In this document: piece after piece, positions 25,218-33,739 of the stretch
How positions within the stretch are numbered: the stretch's first letter is position 1
Layout of the letters: every line of letters starts with the position of its first letter
Assembly: GCF_001280845.1 (NCBI RefSeq)
Contig: NZ_LGHP01000001.1
Span: 4,443,777-4,507,776, forward strand
Source of the DNA: Bacillus sp. FJAT-28004
Lineage (GTDB): Bacteria; Bacillota; Bacilli; Paenibacillales; Paenibacillaceae
DNA: 64,000 nt
Direction: 5' to 3'
Position numbers and translations under genes: made by a program
Notes under the pieces: model-generated
The model's input: only the letters and a program-made list of their open reading frames with translations
Databases searched by the model: none
Told to the model about the DNA's origin: nothing

Positions 25218-26204
25218 ATGAGATATTCAAAAATAGGACCGTTGATAATCGTTGCCGTGCTGATGATGTTGGTGATGGCTGCTTGTTCAGCGAACAATGG
25301 GTCTACGAAAGAGACAGACGGTTCGGCAAATAAAGCAACCGACGCGGCATCGGATAGTGTTCGTGTCGTAGCCAGCGAGAAGGGTGAGATTACCATTCCT
25401 TCGAACCCGCGCAGGGTCATTGGACTTTCCGTCGTATATCCGGAATTTCTACAAGCCTTGGGGGTTACTCCGATCGCGGTGCAAAATTATCATGCAGATT
25501 TTCCTTCGTACTTGCAAGAGCCTTTCAAAGATGTGCAGAAAATGGGCATTGCGGAAACGCCTGATTTTGAGATGATATTAGCAGCTGAGCCTGATCTTAT
25601 TATCGCACCTGCATGGTGGTCGGATAAAGACTACGATCAGCTAACCAAAATTGCGCCGACAGTGTTGCTGCCGCAGCGTGATGACTGGCGTGATGAACTG
25701 AAGGATATTGGAAAAGTACTTAACAAGGAGGATGTCGCGGATAAGGTCATACAAGACTTAGTTGATCAGGAAGCGGCAGCTAAGGCAAAACTTGATACTC
25801 TCGTTGGTGACGAAACCGTCATGTACATGATGATTATGCCAAAGTCAGTTGTCCTTTACGGCGAAAACATCGATCGCGGAAGCTTTATTCACAAGACGCT
25901 GGGGCTTAAGCCGATTGCGAACTTCCCTCAGACAGAGCAGTCTCTCTCTATATCGCTGGAGAAATTGCCTGAATACAATCCTGACCATCTCATTGTACAG
26001 TTGGACGACGAGAATAATGAAGTCATCCAACAATCATATAAAGACATGTTGAATAGCGCGCTATGGAAAAACATGAAGGCGGTTAAGAACAACCAGGTGT
26101 ATGTGATGGGCGGTAAGGAATGGTTCAGTCTGGGCATGTCTCCGCTTGCGAACAACTATGCAATAGACGTTGTTCTTAAAGCATTCGAAAGTAAAGGGAA
26201 TTAA
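25218..26204 (+). CDS. iron-siderophore ABC transporter substrate-binding lipoprotein (second)
   Basis: A 328-aa FhuD/FeuA-class binding protein with lipobox MAAC (Cys23). Fold signs are 'NPRRVIGLSVVYPEFLQALGV', 'AAEPDLIIAPAWW', 'YDQLTKIAPTVLLPQ' and 'SALWKNMKAVKNNQVYVMGG'. ATG 25218 begins a clean signal peptide; an in-frame GTG at 25086 would add 44 residues lacking signal features and is rejected. It is clearly paralogous to the 22307 gene but divergent, so the two may take different siderophores. A Fur-box-like site lies upstream. No membrane components are encoded nearby. Confidence 0.9.
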   Translation: MRYSKIGPLIIVAVLMMLVMAACSANNGSTKETDGSANKATDAASDSVRVVASEKGEITIPSNPRRVIGLSVVYPEFLQALGVTPIAVQNYHADFPSYLQEPFKDVQKMGIAETPDFEMILAAEPDLIIAPAWWSDKDYDQLTKIAPTVLLPQRDDWRDELKDIGKVLNKEDVADKVIQDLVDQEAAAKAKLDTLVGDETVMYMMIMPKSVVLYGENIDRGSFIHKTLGLKPIANFPQTEQSLSISLEKLPEYNPDHLIVQLDDENNEVIQQSYKDMLNSALWKNMKAVKNNQVYVMGGKEWFSLGMSPLANNYAIDVVLKAFESKGN

Positions 26205-26261
26205 AGGTTAGGCATTCTGTGTCTATAGCCGTAAGAATGATCTCGATAAAAGCATTCAAAA

Positions 26262-26306
26262 AGAAGCGCCGGAAAAACCTCGTAAAGAGGAAACCGGCGC
26301 TTTATT
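26262..26306. terminator. Rho-independent terminator abutting the MHYT-kinase stop
   Basis: AAGCGCCGG pairs with CCGGCGCTT with inner CCT/AGG. It is usable by both convergent genes; on the minus strand CTTCTTTTTGAA follows. Confidence 0.85.
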
Positions 26307-27867
26307 AGGTTCGCGAGATCGGAATCCAACAAATGAAGATGCTTCCCACCCCAGGTTCGCTCTGAACTGTAATATGTCCGCCCATAATGGAGCAGAATCG
26401 GCTACTTATGGCAAGCCCAAGCCCTGTACCGCCATATTTACGAGTCGTGGAAGCATCGGCTTGTGTGAACGGTTGAAATAATTTGTCCAGATGCTCAGGG
26501 CTCATGCCGATGCCTGAATCTTTAATGAGGAAACTATAACCTGGTTTTCCTTCTTTAACTTCAACATAAACGTTAAATTGAATAGCTCCGCTATGCGTGA
26601 ATTTACTTGCATTGCTTAGCAAATTCAATAGAATTTGGCGCAGCTTTGTAACATCAGCCTCCATCTCACCTCGCATATGGTGCGTTTGCAGCTGGTTCCC
26701 ATTGCTTTCAATAAGGGGCTTTATCGTTGTAATGACATCTTGAACCAAATCATATACCTCGAACGTCTCGTAATGTATCTCCATCTTGCCTTCCTCAATT
26801 TTTGAAATGTCCAAAATATCGTTGATAAGGGAGAGTAGATGTTTTCCGCTTTTCCCGATTTTGCCTAAATCTTCTACAAACGTCTGCTCACCAAGCTCTT
26901 CTGCCTCCTCCATCAACATTTCGCTATAGCCGATGATGGCGTTCAGCGGTGTCCGAAGCTCATGGCTCATATTGGCAAGGAACTGGCTCTTGATCCGATT
27001 TGCCTTGATCGCTTCATCATGCGCCTTCTCCAGCTGAGATGTCCGTTCTTTGACCATTTGCTCCAAGTGCTCGTTGAGCTGCCGCAATTCCTGATTTATT
27101 TTATGAATCTCAGAGTCTTTGAAGGAGAACTTATTGGAAATGTAGATTCCGATAAGAGACAGTCCTAATGTAAATAGAGTTCCTCCTGAAATGATATAAG
27201 CCAGCCAATGTTGATTCAGGATCATGCCAGATCCCGCTTTGCGTAAATGGATATTCCCTATTTCGAAATGTGCGGCCATCATGCCGATGTAATGCATGCC
27301 AACTACCGCTGCTCCCATTAATAATCCGCTGCCAAGCTTCTTCCATAGTTGCACGCGCGTATTTTCACCGCTTTTGCGGAAATAAAACGAAAGCCACAAT
27401 GCTGCAATTGAGGCTAGAACAGCAATAATGATAGATAACGAAACATATATAGGATCGTACTCGATATCAATCATCATAGCGGCCATACCGATATAATGCA
27501 TCGCAACAATTCCGCTTGCCAGCAATATTCCCCCGCTCAGCAATTGACGCAGCGATAGCTGATTTCTACCCACGATATGAAGGGCAAAAAAAGAGGCCAC
27601 TATGGCAACAACAACCGAAAGAATAACAGTTGGCATATGATAAGCGATGGGAACTGGCAATGAAAAGGCGAGCATCCCAACAAAATGCATCGACCAAATG
27701 CCCATTCCCATTGCACAAGCGCCAAAGAGGACCCATATGAAGCGCCTTCGCTCATGCGATGTACTAATTCTTCCGACCAAATCAAGCATCGTATAAGAAG
27801 CAACGACGGCAACGATATAAGAAAAGATGACCAATACGATATCGTATGTTCCATGAGTATGATTCAT
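26305..27867 (-). CDS. MHYT-domain sensor histidine kinase
   Basis: Membrane kinase of 519 aa. The N-terminal MHYT sensor has seven helices and three motifs: MHFVGM at 60-65, MHYIGM at 123-128 and MHYIGM at 191-196. This domain has been proposed to bind copper and sense O2, CO or NO. A coiled coil follows (about 255-295), then HisKA with phospho-acceptor His302 (SHELRTPLNAIIGY) and HATPase with DSGIGM and GTGLGL boxes. The start at 27867 is preferred: AGGAG lies ten bases upstream and the protein begins directly before the first helix. It has no receiver domain and is divergent from the HD-GYP/H-NOX operon, whose hybrid kinase shares its coiled-coil and kinase core closely. Confidence 0.92.
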   Translation of the reverse strand: MNHTHGTYDIVLVIFSYIVAVVASYTMLDLVGRISTSHERRRFIWVLFGACAMGMGIWSMHFVGMLAFSLPVPIAYHMPTVILSVVVAIVASFFALHIVGRNQLSLRQLLSGGILLASGIVAMHYIGMAAMMIDIEYDPIYVSLSIIIAVLASIAALWLSFYFRKSGENTRVQLWKKLGSGLLMGAAVVGMHYIGMMAAHFEIGNIHLRKAGSGMILNQHWLAYIISGGTLFTLGLSLIGIYISNKFSFKDSEIHKINQELRQLNEHLEQMVKERTSQLEKAHDEAIKANRIKSQFLANMSHELRTPLNAIIGYSEMLMEEAEELGEQTFVEDLGKIGKSGKHLLSLINDILDISKIEEGKMEIHYETFEVYDLVQDVITTIKPLIESNGNQLQTHHMRGEMEADVTKLRQILLNLLSNASKFTHSGAIQFNVYVEVKEGKPGYSFLIKDSGIGMSPEHLDKLFQPFTQADASTTRKYGGTGLGLAISSRFCSIMGGHITVQSEPGVGSIFICWIPISRT

Positions 27868-28061
27868 TTGTTTCCCACTCCTACCTAGTTCATTATGGCA
27901 ATGGTTACATTTCGACAAAATGTGAGAATTTCCCTTCTTCATCACTCGTTTCAAAAAAAACGACTCGCAAGAAGTCTCTCGATTAATGTCGAATGATGAA
28001 CTATAATGATAGCAAGTATGGAAAGATTATCTAATAACAGATGAACAAATGAGGATAAATA

Positions 28062-29126
28062 ATGGATGAGCTATGGAGGAAAACCGCAAAGTTTTTAATC
28101 GTAGACGATCAGGAATATAATATTAGTCTTTTGGAGCGCATATTGTCACGGGCGGGTTATACGAATTTATTCACGACAACGGATGCAACGCAGCTAGAGA
28201 CGCTATATCGAGCAAATCAACCGGATATTATTTTATTAGATTTACATATGCCTGTTATGGATGGGATATCGGCGCTGCAACATTTGAAAAAATGGAAGCA
28301 GGAAGGCGATTATTTGCCGGTTCTTGTTCTAACAGCTGATGTTACACCCGAAGCAAGAACGCGGGTACTCCATGAAGGCGCCAACGATTTTATTACGAAA
28401 CCATTCGATAGGATGGAAGTGGTGCTGCGCATTCAAAACTTTTTGAAGACAAGATACTATCATCTGCAGCTTCAAGAGCAAAACTACAATTTGGAGCAGC
28501 GAGTTCGAGAACGTACCAAAGAGATTGAACGGGCCAAAAATGAAATTTTGAACGTACTGGGGCGCACCGCGGAATATCGTGATGATGAGACGGGGCAGCA
28601 TACGCAGCGAGTTGGTGAGCTGTCCGGAAGAGTTGCATACGAATTAGGTCTGCCTGCAGAGGAAGCAGAGCTTATTAAACGGGCAGCACCTTTGCATGAT
28701 ATCGGGAAGATCGGCATCTCTGACAGCATCTTACTGAAGCCGGGAAGGTTCATGCCTGAGGAATTCGCAAAGATGCAGCTGCACACGGAAATTGGCGCCA
28801 GCATTTTGGAGGGCAGCCAGTTCCCAGTCTTGCAATTGGCCAAAAGCATCGCACTGTCTCACCATGAGAAATGGAATGGGACAGGTTATCCGAATGGACT
28901 TGGCGGGGAAAACATTCCACTTGCCGGACGAATCGTAGCGATCGCTGATTTTTACGATGCACTAACGCATGAGCGCCCGTATAAGCGAGCGTGGACACAA
29001 GAAGAAGCAGTTGCTGAAATCATGATTCAGAGCGGAGTACATTTCGATCCTCGAGTCGTTGAGGCCTTTCTGCGCGTTATAGAGAATAGCAGCGATGATG
29101 AAAGAAAACGAGAGGGTGTTCAGTAG
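28062..29126 (+). CDS. response regulator with HD-GYP c-di-GMP phosphodiesterase domain
   Basis: A 354-aa regulator: receiver domain (about 10-130, phospho-acceptor Asp60 in IILLDLHMPVMDG), coiled coil (about 135-165) and HD-GYP domain (about 165-345). Catalytic signs: HD at 212-213 (LHDIGKIG), His241, His267-His268 and GTGYP at 273-277, then 'RIVAIADFYDALT'. Such proteins degrade cyclic di-GMP when the receiver is phosphorylated. It is the first gene of a four-gene operon with an H-NOX sensor and a kinase, which likely control it. A TATAAT at 28002-28007 is a possible -10 element. Confidence 0.93.
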   Translation: MDELWRKTAKFLIVDDQEYNISLLERILSRAGYTNLFTTTDATQLETLYRANQPDIILLDLHMPVMDGISALQHLKKWKQEGDYLPVLVLTADVTPEARTRVLHEGANDFITKPFDRMEVVLRIQNFLKTRYYHLQLQEQNYNLEQRVRERTKEIERAKNEILNVLGRTAEYRDDETGQHTQRVGELSGRVAYELGLPAEEAELIKRAAPLHDIGKIGISDSILLKPGRFMPEEFAKMQLHTEIGASILEGSQFPVLQLAKSIALSHHEKWNGTGYPNGLGGENIPLAGRIVAIADFYDALTHERPYKRAWTQEEAVAEIMIQSGVHFDPRVVEAFLRVIENSSDDERKREGVQ

Positions 29127-29665
29127 TGAAAGGAATGGTATTTACTTCTTTTTTGGAAATGGTAGAAAACAAGTTTTCCTTGAAGCTGGTAGATGAGATT
29201 ATTGAAGCAGCGGAGTTGCCTTCGGGAGGCAGCTACACATCGGTTGGCACTTATGACCACCATGAGATGATTAAGCTGGTTGTGGAGCTTAACGCTCGAA
29301 CAAATATCCCTGTGCCTGATCTCGTTCGGACATTCGGGGAATATTTATTTGGTCAGTTGTTAGACAAGCATCCTGACTTTATGGTGGAGAACAGCTCCGT
29401 ATTTGAATTTTTGCAAAAGGTGGATAGCTATATCCATGTCGAAGTGCGTAAGCTTTATCCGGGAGCGGAGCTTCCAGCCTTTCAATATGATACTTCCATA
29501 CCAGGTACTTTGATTATGACGTACAGCTCCTCACGGCCTTTTGCTGATTTGGCAGAGGGACTTATTTTAGGATGCGTGGCGCATTATGGGGAAGTAATCG
29601 AAGTGAAGAGATTCGATTTGATCGATGGAACGTCTGCCCGTTTTGAATTAACCAAAGTGGAGTGA
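29126..29665 (+). CDS. H-NOX haem nitric-oxide/oxygen-binding protein
   Basis: A 179-aa stand-alone haem sensor. The N-terminus MKGMVFTSFLEMVE fits the family start (MKG-). His104 in 'VDSYIHVEVRKLYPGAELP' is the expected proximal haem ligand, and Y133-x-S135-x-R137 (YSSSR) is the propionate-binding signature. Start GTG 29126 overlaps the HD-GYP stop, and GAGAGGGTG lies upstream. In other bacteria H-NOX binds NO and inhibits or tunes an adjacent histidine kinase, here the hybrid kinase that follows directly. Whether it also binds O2 cannot be decided without the distal-pocket structure. Confidence 0.93.
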   Translation: MKGMVFTSFLEMVENKFSLKLVDEIIEAAELPSGGSYTSVGTYDHHEMIKLVVELNARTNIPVPDLVRTFGEYLFGQLLDKHPDFMVENSSVFEFLQKVDSYIHVEVRKLYPGAELPAFQYDTSIPGTLIMTYSSSRPFADLAEGLILGCVAHYGEVIEVKRFDLIDGTSARFELTKVE

Positions 29666-29673
29666 AACATGCT

Positions 29674-31383
29674 ATGGATGATATTGATGTAGTCCGGCGG
29701 CAGCTTGAACGGGAGAAGAAGGCTCGTCTTGCTGCAGAACAAATTGCGGAGGAAAAAACCCGTGAAATCTATTATGTGAACCAAGAGCTGCGGCAACTAA
29801 ATGATCAATTGGAGGAGCTTGTCAAAGAGCGTACGCTTGAGCTGTCCAAAGCTCGCGATGAAGCTGTTGAAGCGAATCAGATCAAAAGTCAATTTCTCGC
29901 GAGCATGAGCCATGAATTGCGGACTCCACTGAACGCTATTATCGGTTATAGCGAAATGCTGCAGGAAGACATGGAAGAGATGGGCGAACCTGCTTTTGCC
30001 GATGATCTCAACAAGATCAATAATGCGGGCAAGCATTTGCTCACGCTCATAAACGATATACTCGATCTATCCAAAATTGAAGCAGGCAAGATGGAGCTGT
30101 ACCTAGAGCAATGCGATATTCCGAGCATTATTCATGACATTGTGACGACCATACATCCGCTAATGGAAGTTAATAAGAACGAAATCCAAGTAGAATGCAC
30201 AGAAGGCTCGATCAAAACGGACATAACGAAGCTGCGTCAAATCCTCTTTAATTTGCTCAGCAACGCAAGCAAGTTCACGAAGGACGGAACGATAAAGCTG
30301 AAAGTGCAATTTGAAAGCGAAGCGGGCTTGCCGGGCATAGCTTTCCGTGTACAAGATACTGGAATCGGGATGACATCAGAGCAGATGGATCAAGCTTTTC
30401 AAGCCTTCAAGCAAGCGGATTCGTCGACAACGAGAAAATATGGCGGTACCGGTCTAGGGCTGGCTATTAGTCAAAGCCTATGCTACATGATGGGTGGCAA
30501 CATAAGTGCGAGCAGCGTGTTAGGAGAAGGTGCAACATTCACCATCTGGCTTCCTCTACTGGAGCATATGGAACCAGAACCACTAAACGCCATAATACAT
30601 AGTAATGGTAGCATTGCAGTAGAAGGGACTGGGACTGTCCTCGTTATCGATGATGATCCAGCTATGCTTCGGTTAATGCAGCATTATTTGGGAAATGAGG
30701 AGTGGAACGTACTGCTCGCCCAATCAGGGCAAGAGGGTATCCGCTTAGCGAAGCAGCTGAAACCGGCAGTCATCGCCCTTGATGTGCTCATGCCCGGTAT
30801 GGACGGCTGGAACGTGCTGGCTGCGCTTAAGAATGATCCCGAGCTGGCGCATATTCCTGTCGTGATGATCTCCATGATGGACGAGCAGCATTTGGCTTAT
30901 GCGCTTGGCGCATCGGAGTTTCTGACTAAGCCGATTTATCGGGAGCGATTGATCTCCACTTTAGATAAATATATACCGGAGAGACAGTCGCATTCTGTAT
31001 TAGTCATCGAAGATGATGCAGTGACAAGTGACATGATAACGAAGCTGCTGAAGCGGGAGGGCTACCGCGTGACTAGGGCTGGTAACGGACATCACGCGCT
31101 GCAACGCATGACAGAAGAAGCTCCTCATTTAATTTTATTAGATCTCATGATGCCGGAAATGGACGGCTTTGAGTTTGTTGCGGCGATGCGCGAGCATGAG
31201 GAATGGCGATCCATTCCGGTCGTCGTCGTGACTGCGAAGAGTATAACGGAAGAAGATCGGCGGAGGCTCAATGGTTGCGTAGAAAATATTGTGCAAAAGG
31301 GGCATCTGGACCGAAAGGCACTCTTACATGAAGTTCGCCATTTGATTACCCTATCGCTTGCAGAGGGGGGAGAACGTGCATAA
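29674..31383 (+). CDS. soluble hybrid histidine kinase with two receiver domains
   Basis: A 569-aa cytoplasmic kinase: coiled coil (about 15-65), HisKA with His80 (SHELRTPLNAIIGY), HATPase (about 190-305; DTGIGM, GTGLGLAIS), receiver 1 (about 313-430; VLVIDDDPAM ... ALDVLMPGMDGW) and receiver 2 (about 437-555; VLVIEDDAVT ... LLDLMMPEMDGF). It has no membrane segment or sensor of its own, so the upstream H-NOX protein is the probable input. ATG 29674 is preferred over GTG 29662, which lies in the ribosome site. It overlaps the next gene by 8 bp. Its core is closely similar to the divergent MHYT kinase. Confidence 0.92.
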   Translation: MDDIDVVRRQLEREKKARLAAEQIAEEKTREIYYVNQELRQLNDQLEELVKERTLELSKARDEAVEANQIKSQFLASMSHELRTPLNAIIGYSEMLQEDMEEMGEPAFADDLNKINNAGKHLLTLINDILDLSKIEAGKMELYLEQCDIPSIIHDIVTTIHPLMEVNKNEIQVECTEGSIKTDITKLRQILFNLLSNASKFTKDGTIKLKVQFESEAGLPGIAFRVQDTGIGMTSEQMDQAFQAFKQADSSTTRKYGGTGLGLAISQSLCYMMGGNISASSVLGEGATFTIWLPLLEHMEPEPLNAIIHSNGSIAVEGTGTVLVIDDDPAMLRLMQHYLGNEEWNVLLAQSGQEGIRLAKQLKPAVIALDVLMPGMDGWNVLAALKNDPELAHIPVVMISMMDEQHLAYALGASEFLTKPIYRERLISTLDKYIPERQSHSVLVIEDDAVTSDMITKLLKREGYRVTRAGNGHHALQRMTEEAPHLILLDLMMPEMDGFEFVAAMREHEEWRSIPVVVVTAKSITEEDRRRLNGCVENIVQKGHLDRKALLHEVRHLITLSLAEGGERA

Positions 31384-31738
31384 AATTTTGTTGGTCGAAG
31401 ACAATGAGATGAATCGTGATATGTTGTCGCGTCGCTTGATTCGCAAAGGTTATCAAGTGGTTATGGCATCAGATGGCCTTCAAGGCATAGAGATGGCTCA
31501 GTCGGAATCGCCTGATCTTATTTTGATGGATATGAGCTTGCCCGTCATCGACGGCTGGGACGCTACGCGGGAACTGAAAGCGGCTCAGGAGACAAGTCAT
31601 ATCCCGATTATCGCCTTGACCGCTCATGCAATGGCCAGTGATCGGGAAATGGCTTTTGATGCAGGATGCGATGATTTTGATACAAAACCTGTGGAATGGA
31701 ACCGGCTACTTGAGAAGATTCAGGTATTTTTAACATAA
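31376..31738 (+). CDS. stand-alone receiver-domain response regulator
   Basis: A 120-aa single-domain receiver (CheY/DivK-like) with acidic pocket 'LLVEDNE', phospho-acceptor Asp in 'LILMDMSLPVIDGW', Thr in 'IIALTAHAM' and Lys in 'FDTKPVEW'. GTG 31376 is the start, with AGAGGGGGGAG five bases upstream and an 8-bp overlap with the kinase gene. With no output domain it probably acts as a phosphate carrier or protein-binding switch within the H-NOX/HD-GYP circuit. Confidence 0.88.
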   Translation: MHKILLVEDNEMNRDMLSRRLIRKGYQVVMASDGLQGIEMAQSESPDLILMDMSLPVIDGWDATRELKAAQETSHIPIIALTAHAMASDREMAFDAGCDDFDTKPVEWNRLLEKIQVFLT

Positions 31739-31760
31739 GTGTGTCGGTCACGTGTTATTA

Positions 31761-31783
31761 GGAGAGCATTGAACCAATGCTCT
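31761..31783 (+). terminator. perfect 10-bp hairpin after the receiver gene
   Basis: GAGAGCATTG and CAATGCTCTC flank a 3-base loop. The T-run after it is poor, so termination is uncertain. Confidence 0.5.
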
Positions 31784-31898
31784 CTGAAAGTATTTTCAAG
31801 AACAGCATTAGTCCTATCCGCCTGCTATTCCACCATTTATTTTCCAACCTTTTCCTTAATCCTGTTTACTCTTTGCTTGATCATGAAATCTATTCTCT

Positions 31899-32087
31899 AC
31901 ATTGCACTTTATGCAATAGGATTCTTTTTTTAGTGAAGGACGCACAGCTACGCTGCAGTTTATACAGTAGATACCAACCATATTAGCTAGTTAGCCATAC
32001 TTATGCCTGTTTCTACTGCATTTACTGCAATGTAGCTCTGCTTTTGGTGAGTGGTGTCAGGTTTACATTGTAGTTTCTGCAATGTAG
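31899..32087. repeat. four related imperfect palindromes in a gene-free stretch
   Basis: Units at 31899-31920, 31949-31970, 32013-32035 and 32064-32087 share the pattern ACATTGCANTTTNTGCAATGTAG, each an imperfect palindrome of 22-24 bp, with starts 50, 64 and 51 bp apart. They fill most of the gap 31739-32137, where I see no credible gene. They could be intergenic repeat elements or binding sites. Confidence 0.6.
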
Positions 32088-32137
32088 GGTAATAAAGCTT
32101 CTCTGCTAGCCCTCACTTTGCGCGGCAGCAGCGTACT

Positions 32138-33724
32138 TTAACGGTTTTTCCTGAACTCATTGGGTGTACAACCGATTTCCTGCTTGAATAGCTTGGTAAA
32201 GTAGGAGTAGTTCGTGTATCCGGTTTTGCTGGCAATCGTATTGACCGATAACTGTGTGGTTTCAAGCAAATGTTTGGCAACCTTGATGCGTGCTTGAATG
32301 ATATAGTTCCCTAATGAAATTCCCGTCTCTTTCTTAAACAATCGAGCCAAGTAATCGGGATTAAGATAAACAGTTTCTGCCAGACTCGTTCTTGACAGCT
32401 CATCACCGCAATGGGCGTGAATGTGCTGCTTTATTTCTTCTACGACGGACTTGGGCTGCTCCGTGAAATTCCGGTACTCTGTCGCCGTATTCACCAAATA
32501 TTGAAGATAATTCTCCATATCCTCTATGGAGTTCAAGGATTGCATAAACATCTGATCATTGGTTCTTCCCGTATACATTTTATGTGCTTGAATTTCTTTG
32601 CTCTTGAGATAAGCATATACAAGCTGAACCATATCCAGTCGAAACAGGCTCAGCACAGAAGCGTTCAACATTTGCTTATGGGTGATATTATGCAAATATG
32701 CACTCGTTTCTGCGAGAAAGGAGCTCGGCTTATTTTGCTCCAGCAGCTGCTCCAAAAGCGTTAAGTTAGGCGGTGTATAAGAGGATTCCTGCTGATTGAA
32801 ATGCTCTAGCAAAATGGTTTGATTTCGATATTTAATGATCTTGTCATTCATGCTAAGCAGGTCTTTCATGACGTGATGGATAGCTTCTAGCTTTCCAGTG
32901 TTAGCTATATTGCAGCTTGCATCACATCTGAGAAATGTATTAGCTCTTTGAATGAAGGTAGCGCAAATGCTTTCGATTATTCCGGAGTCAGGTATGTCCT
33001 TCCATTTCAGTATCGCCATCCAATTGGATTCCTTGAACTCCAATATCGATTCGACTGTAAAGCGCGTGTTCTGGAACAGCTCATGCAGCACATTCATAAG
33101 TGCAAAATCAAATAGATCCTTATCCTTTTTTTCCAGGCTTTCCTCATGAGGAAATACATGAATAAGCACGGGCAGCACCAAATCTGTCAATGTGTAAGGG
33201 AGATTTTGCTCTGCAATCAAATAGGTAATGTTAGCAGGGGTAGAATAGGTAGTTTTCCCGGTAACGAGCTTGCGCCAAAAATGCTCCTGGACATTTTTCT
33301 GATTTTTTTGCCAGTAGTAGCCTTCTTGGACCGCCTTGGCGACGCCTTGCTGTTCATTGGCTTTGAAGATGGCCTTCTGAATAATAAGCGTCAGCTTGTC
33401 GAATTCAATTGGTTTTAAGAAATAATCAAAGCTCTGCAGCTCGATCGCTTTTTGCGCATAGTTGAAATCGGCGTAATTGGTTAGAAATATGGTTTGAATA
33501 TTATATTTCTCTTCGCGAATCCAAGCGAGCAGTTCTAGCCCGCTGCCCTGCGGCATTTCGATGTCGCAAAGCAAAATGTGAATAGGATGCTGCGTAAGCA
33601 GCTCCTGCGCATGGGCGATATTAAAAGCAGTATAGACATGATCGATCGATAGCGCCTGCCAATTAACCTTCTTCTCTAGTGCTGTCACGACAAAATAGTC
33701 GTCATCTACAAGCAGTACATTCAT
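32138..33724 (-). CDS. YesN-type response regulator with AraC DNA-binding domain
   Basis: A 528-aa regulator: N-terminal receiver (about 1-120; VLLVDDDYFV, phospho-acceptor Asp in ILLCDIEMP), a long central region (about 130-420) and a C-terminal AraC double helix-turn-helix (about 430-528; LSRTSLAETVYLNPDYLARL and LSVNTIASKTGYTNYSYFTKL). AAAGGAG precedes the ATG. It is encoded 15 bp downstream of its partner kinase and divergently from the LplBCA importer, whose upstream region carries four AAAGTCCG-type repeats that are good candidate sites. Longer than short YesN proteins but normal for this Paenibacillus class. Confidence 0.92.
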   Translation of the reverse strand: MNVLLVDDDYFVVTALEKKVNWQALSIDHVYTAFNIAHAQELLTQHPIHILLCDIEMPQGSGLELLAWIREEKYNIQTIFLTNYADFNYAQKAIELQSFDYFLKPIEFDKLTLIIQKAIFKANEQQGVAKAVQEGYYWQKNQKNVQEHFWRKLVTGKTTYSTPANITYLIAEQNLPYTLTDLVLPVLIHVFPHEESLEKKDKDLFDFALMNVLHELFQNTRFTVESILEFKESNWMAILKWKDIPDSGIIESICATFIQRANTFLRCDASCNIANTGKLEAIHHVMKDLLSMNDKIIKYRNQTILLEHFNQQESSYTPPNLTLLEQLLEQNKPSSFLAETSAYLHNITHKQMLNASVLSLFRLDMVQLVYAYLKSKEIQAHKMYTGRTNDQMFMQSLNSIEDMENYLQYLVNTATEYRNFTEQPKSVVEEIKQHIHAHCGDELSRTSLAETVYLNPDYLARLFKKETGISLGNYIIQARIKVAKHLLETTQLSVNTIASKTGYTNYSYFTKLFKQEIGCTPNEFRKNR

Positions 33725-33739
33725 TATGTGTTACTCCTT

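Noticed and set aside
31739..31986. Two short open frames after the receiver gene
   Set aside because: Hydrophobic-looking but without ribosome sites; the region consists of palindromic repeats.
31899..32087. CRISPR-like array
   Set aside because: Units are palindromic, degenerate and unequally spaced, and there are no cas genes.
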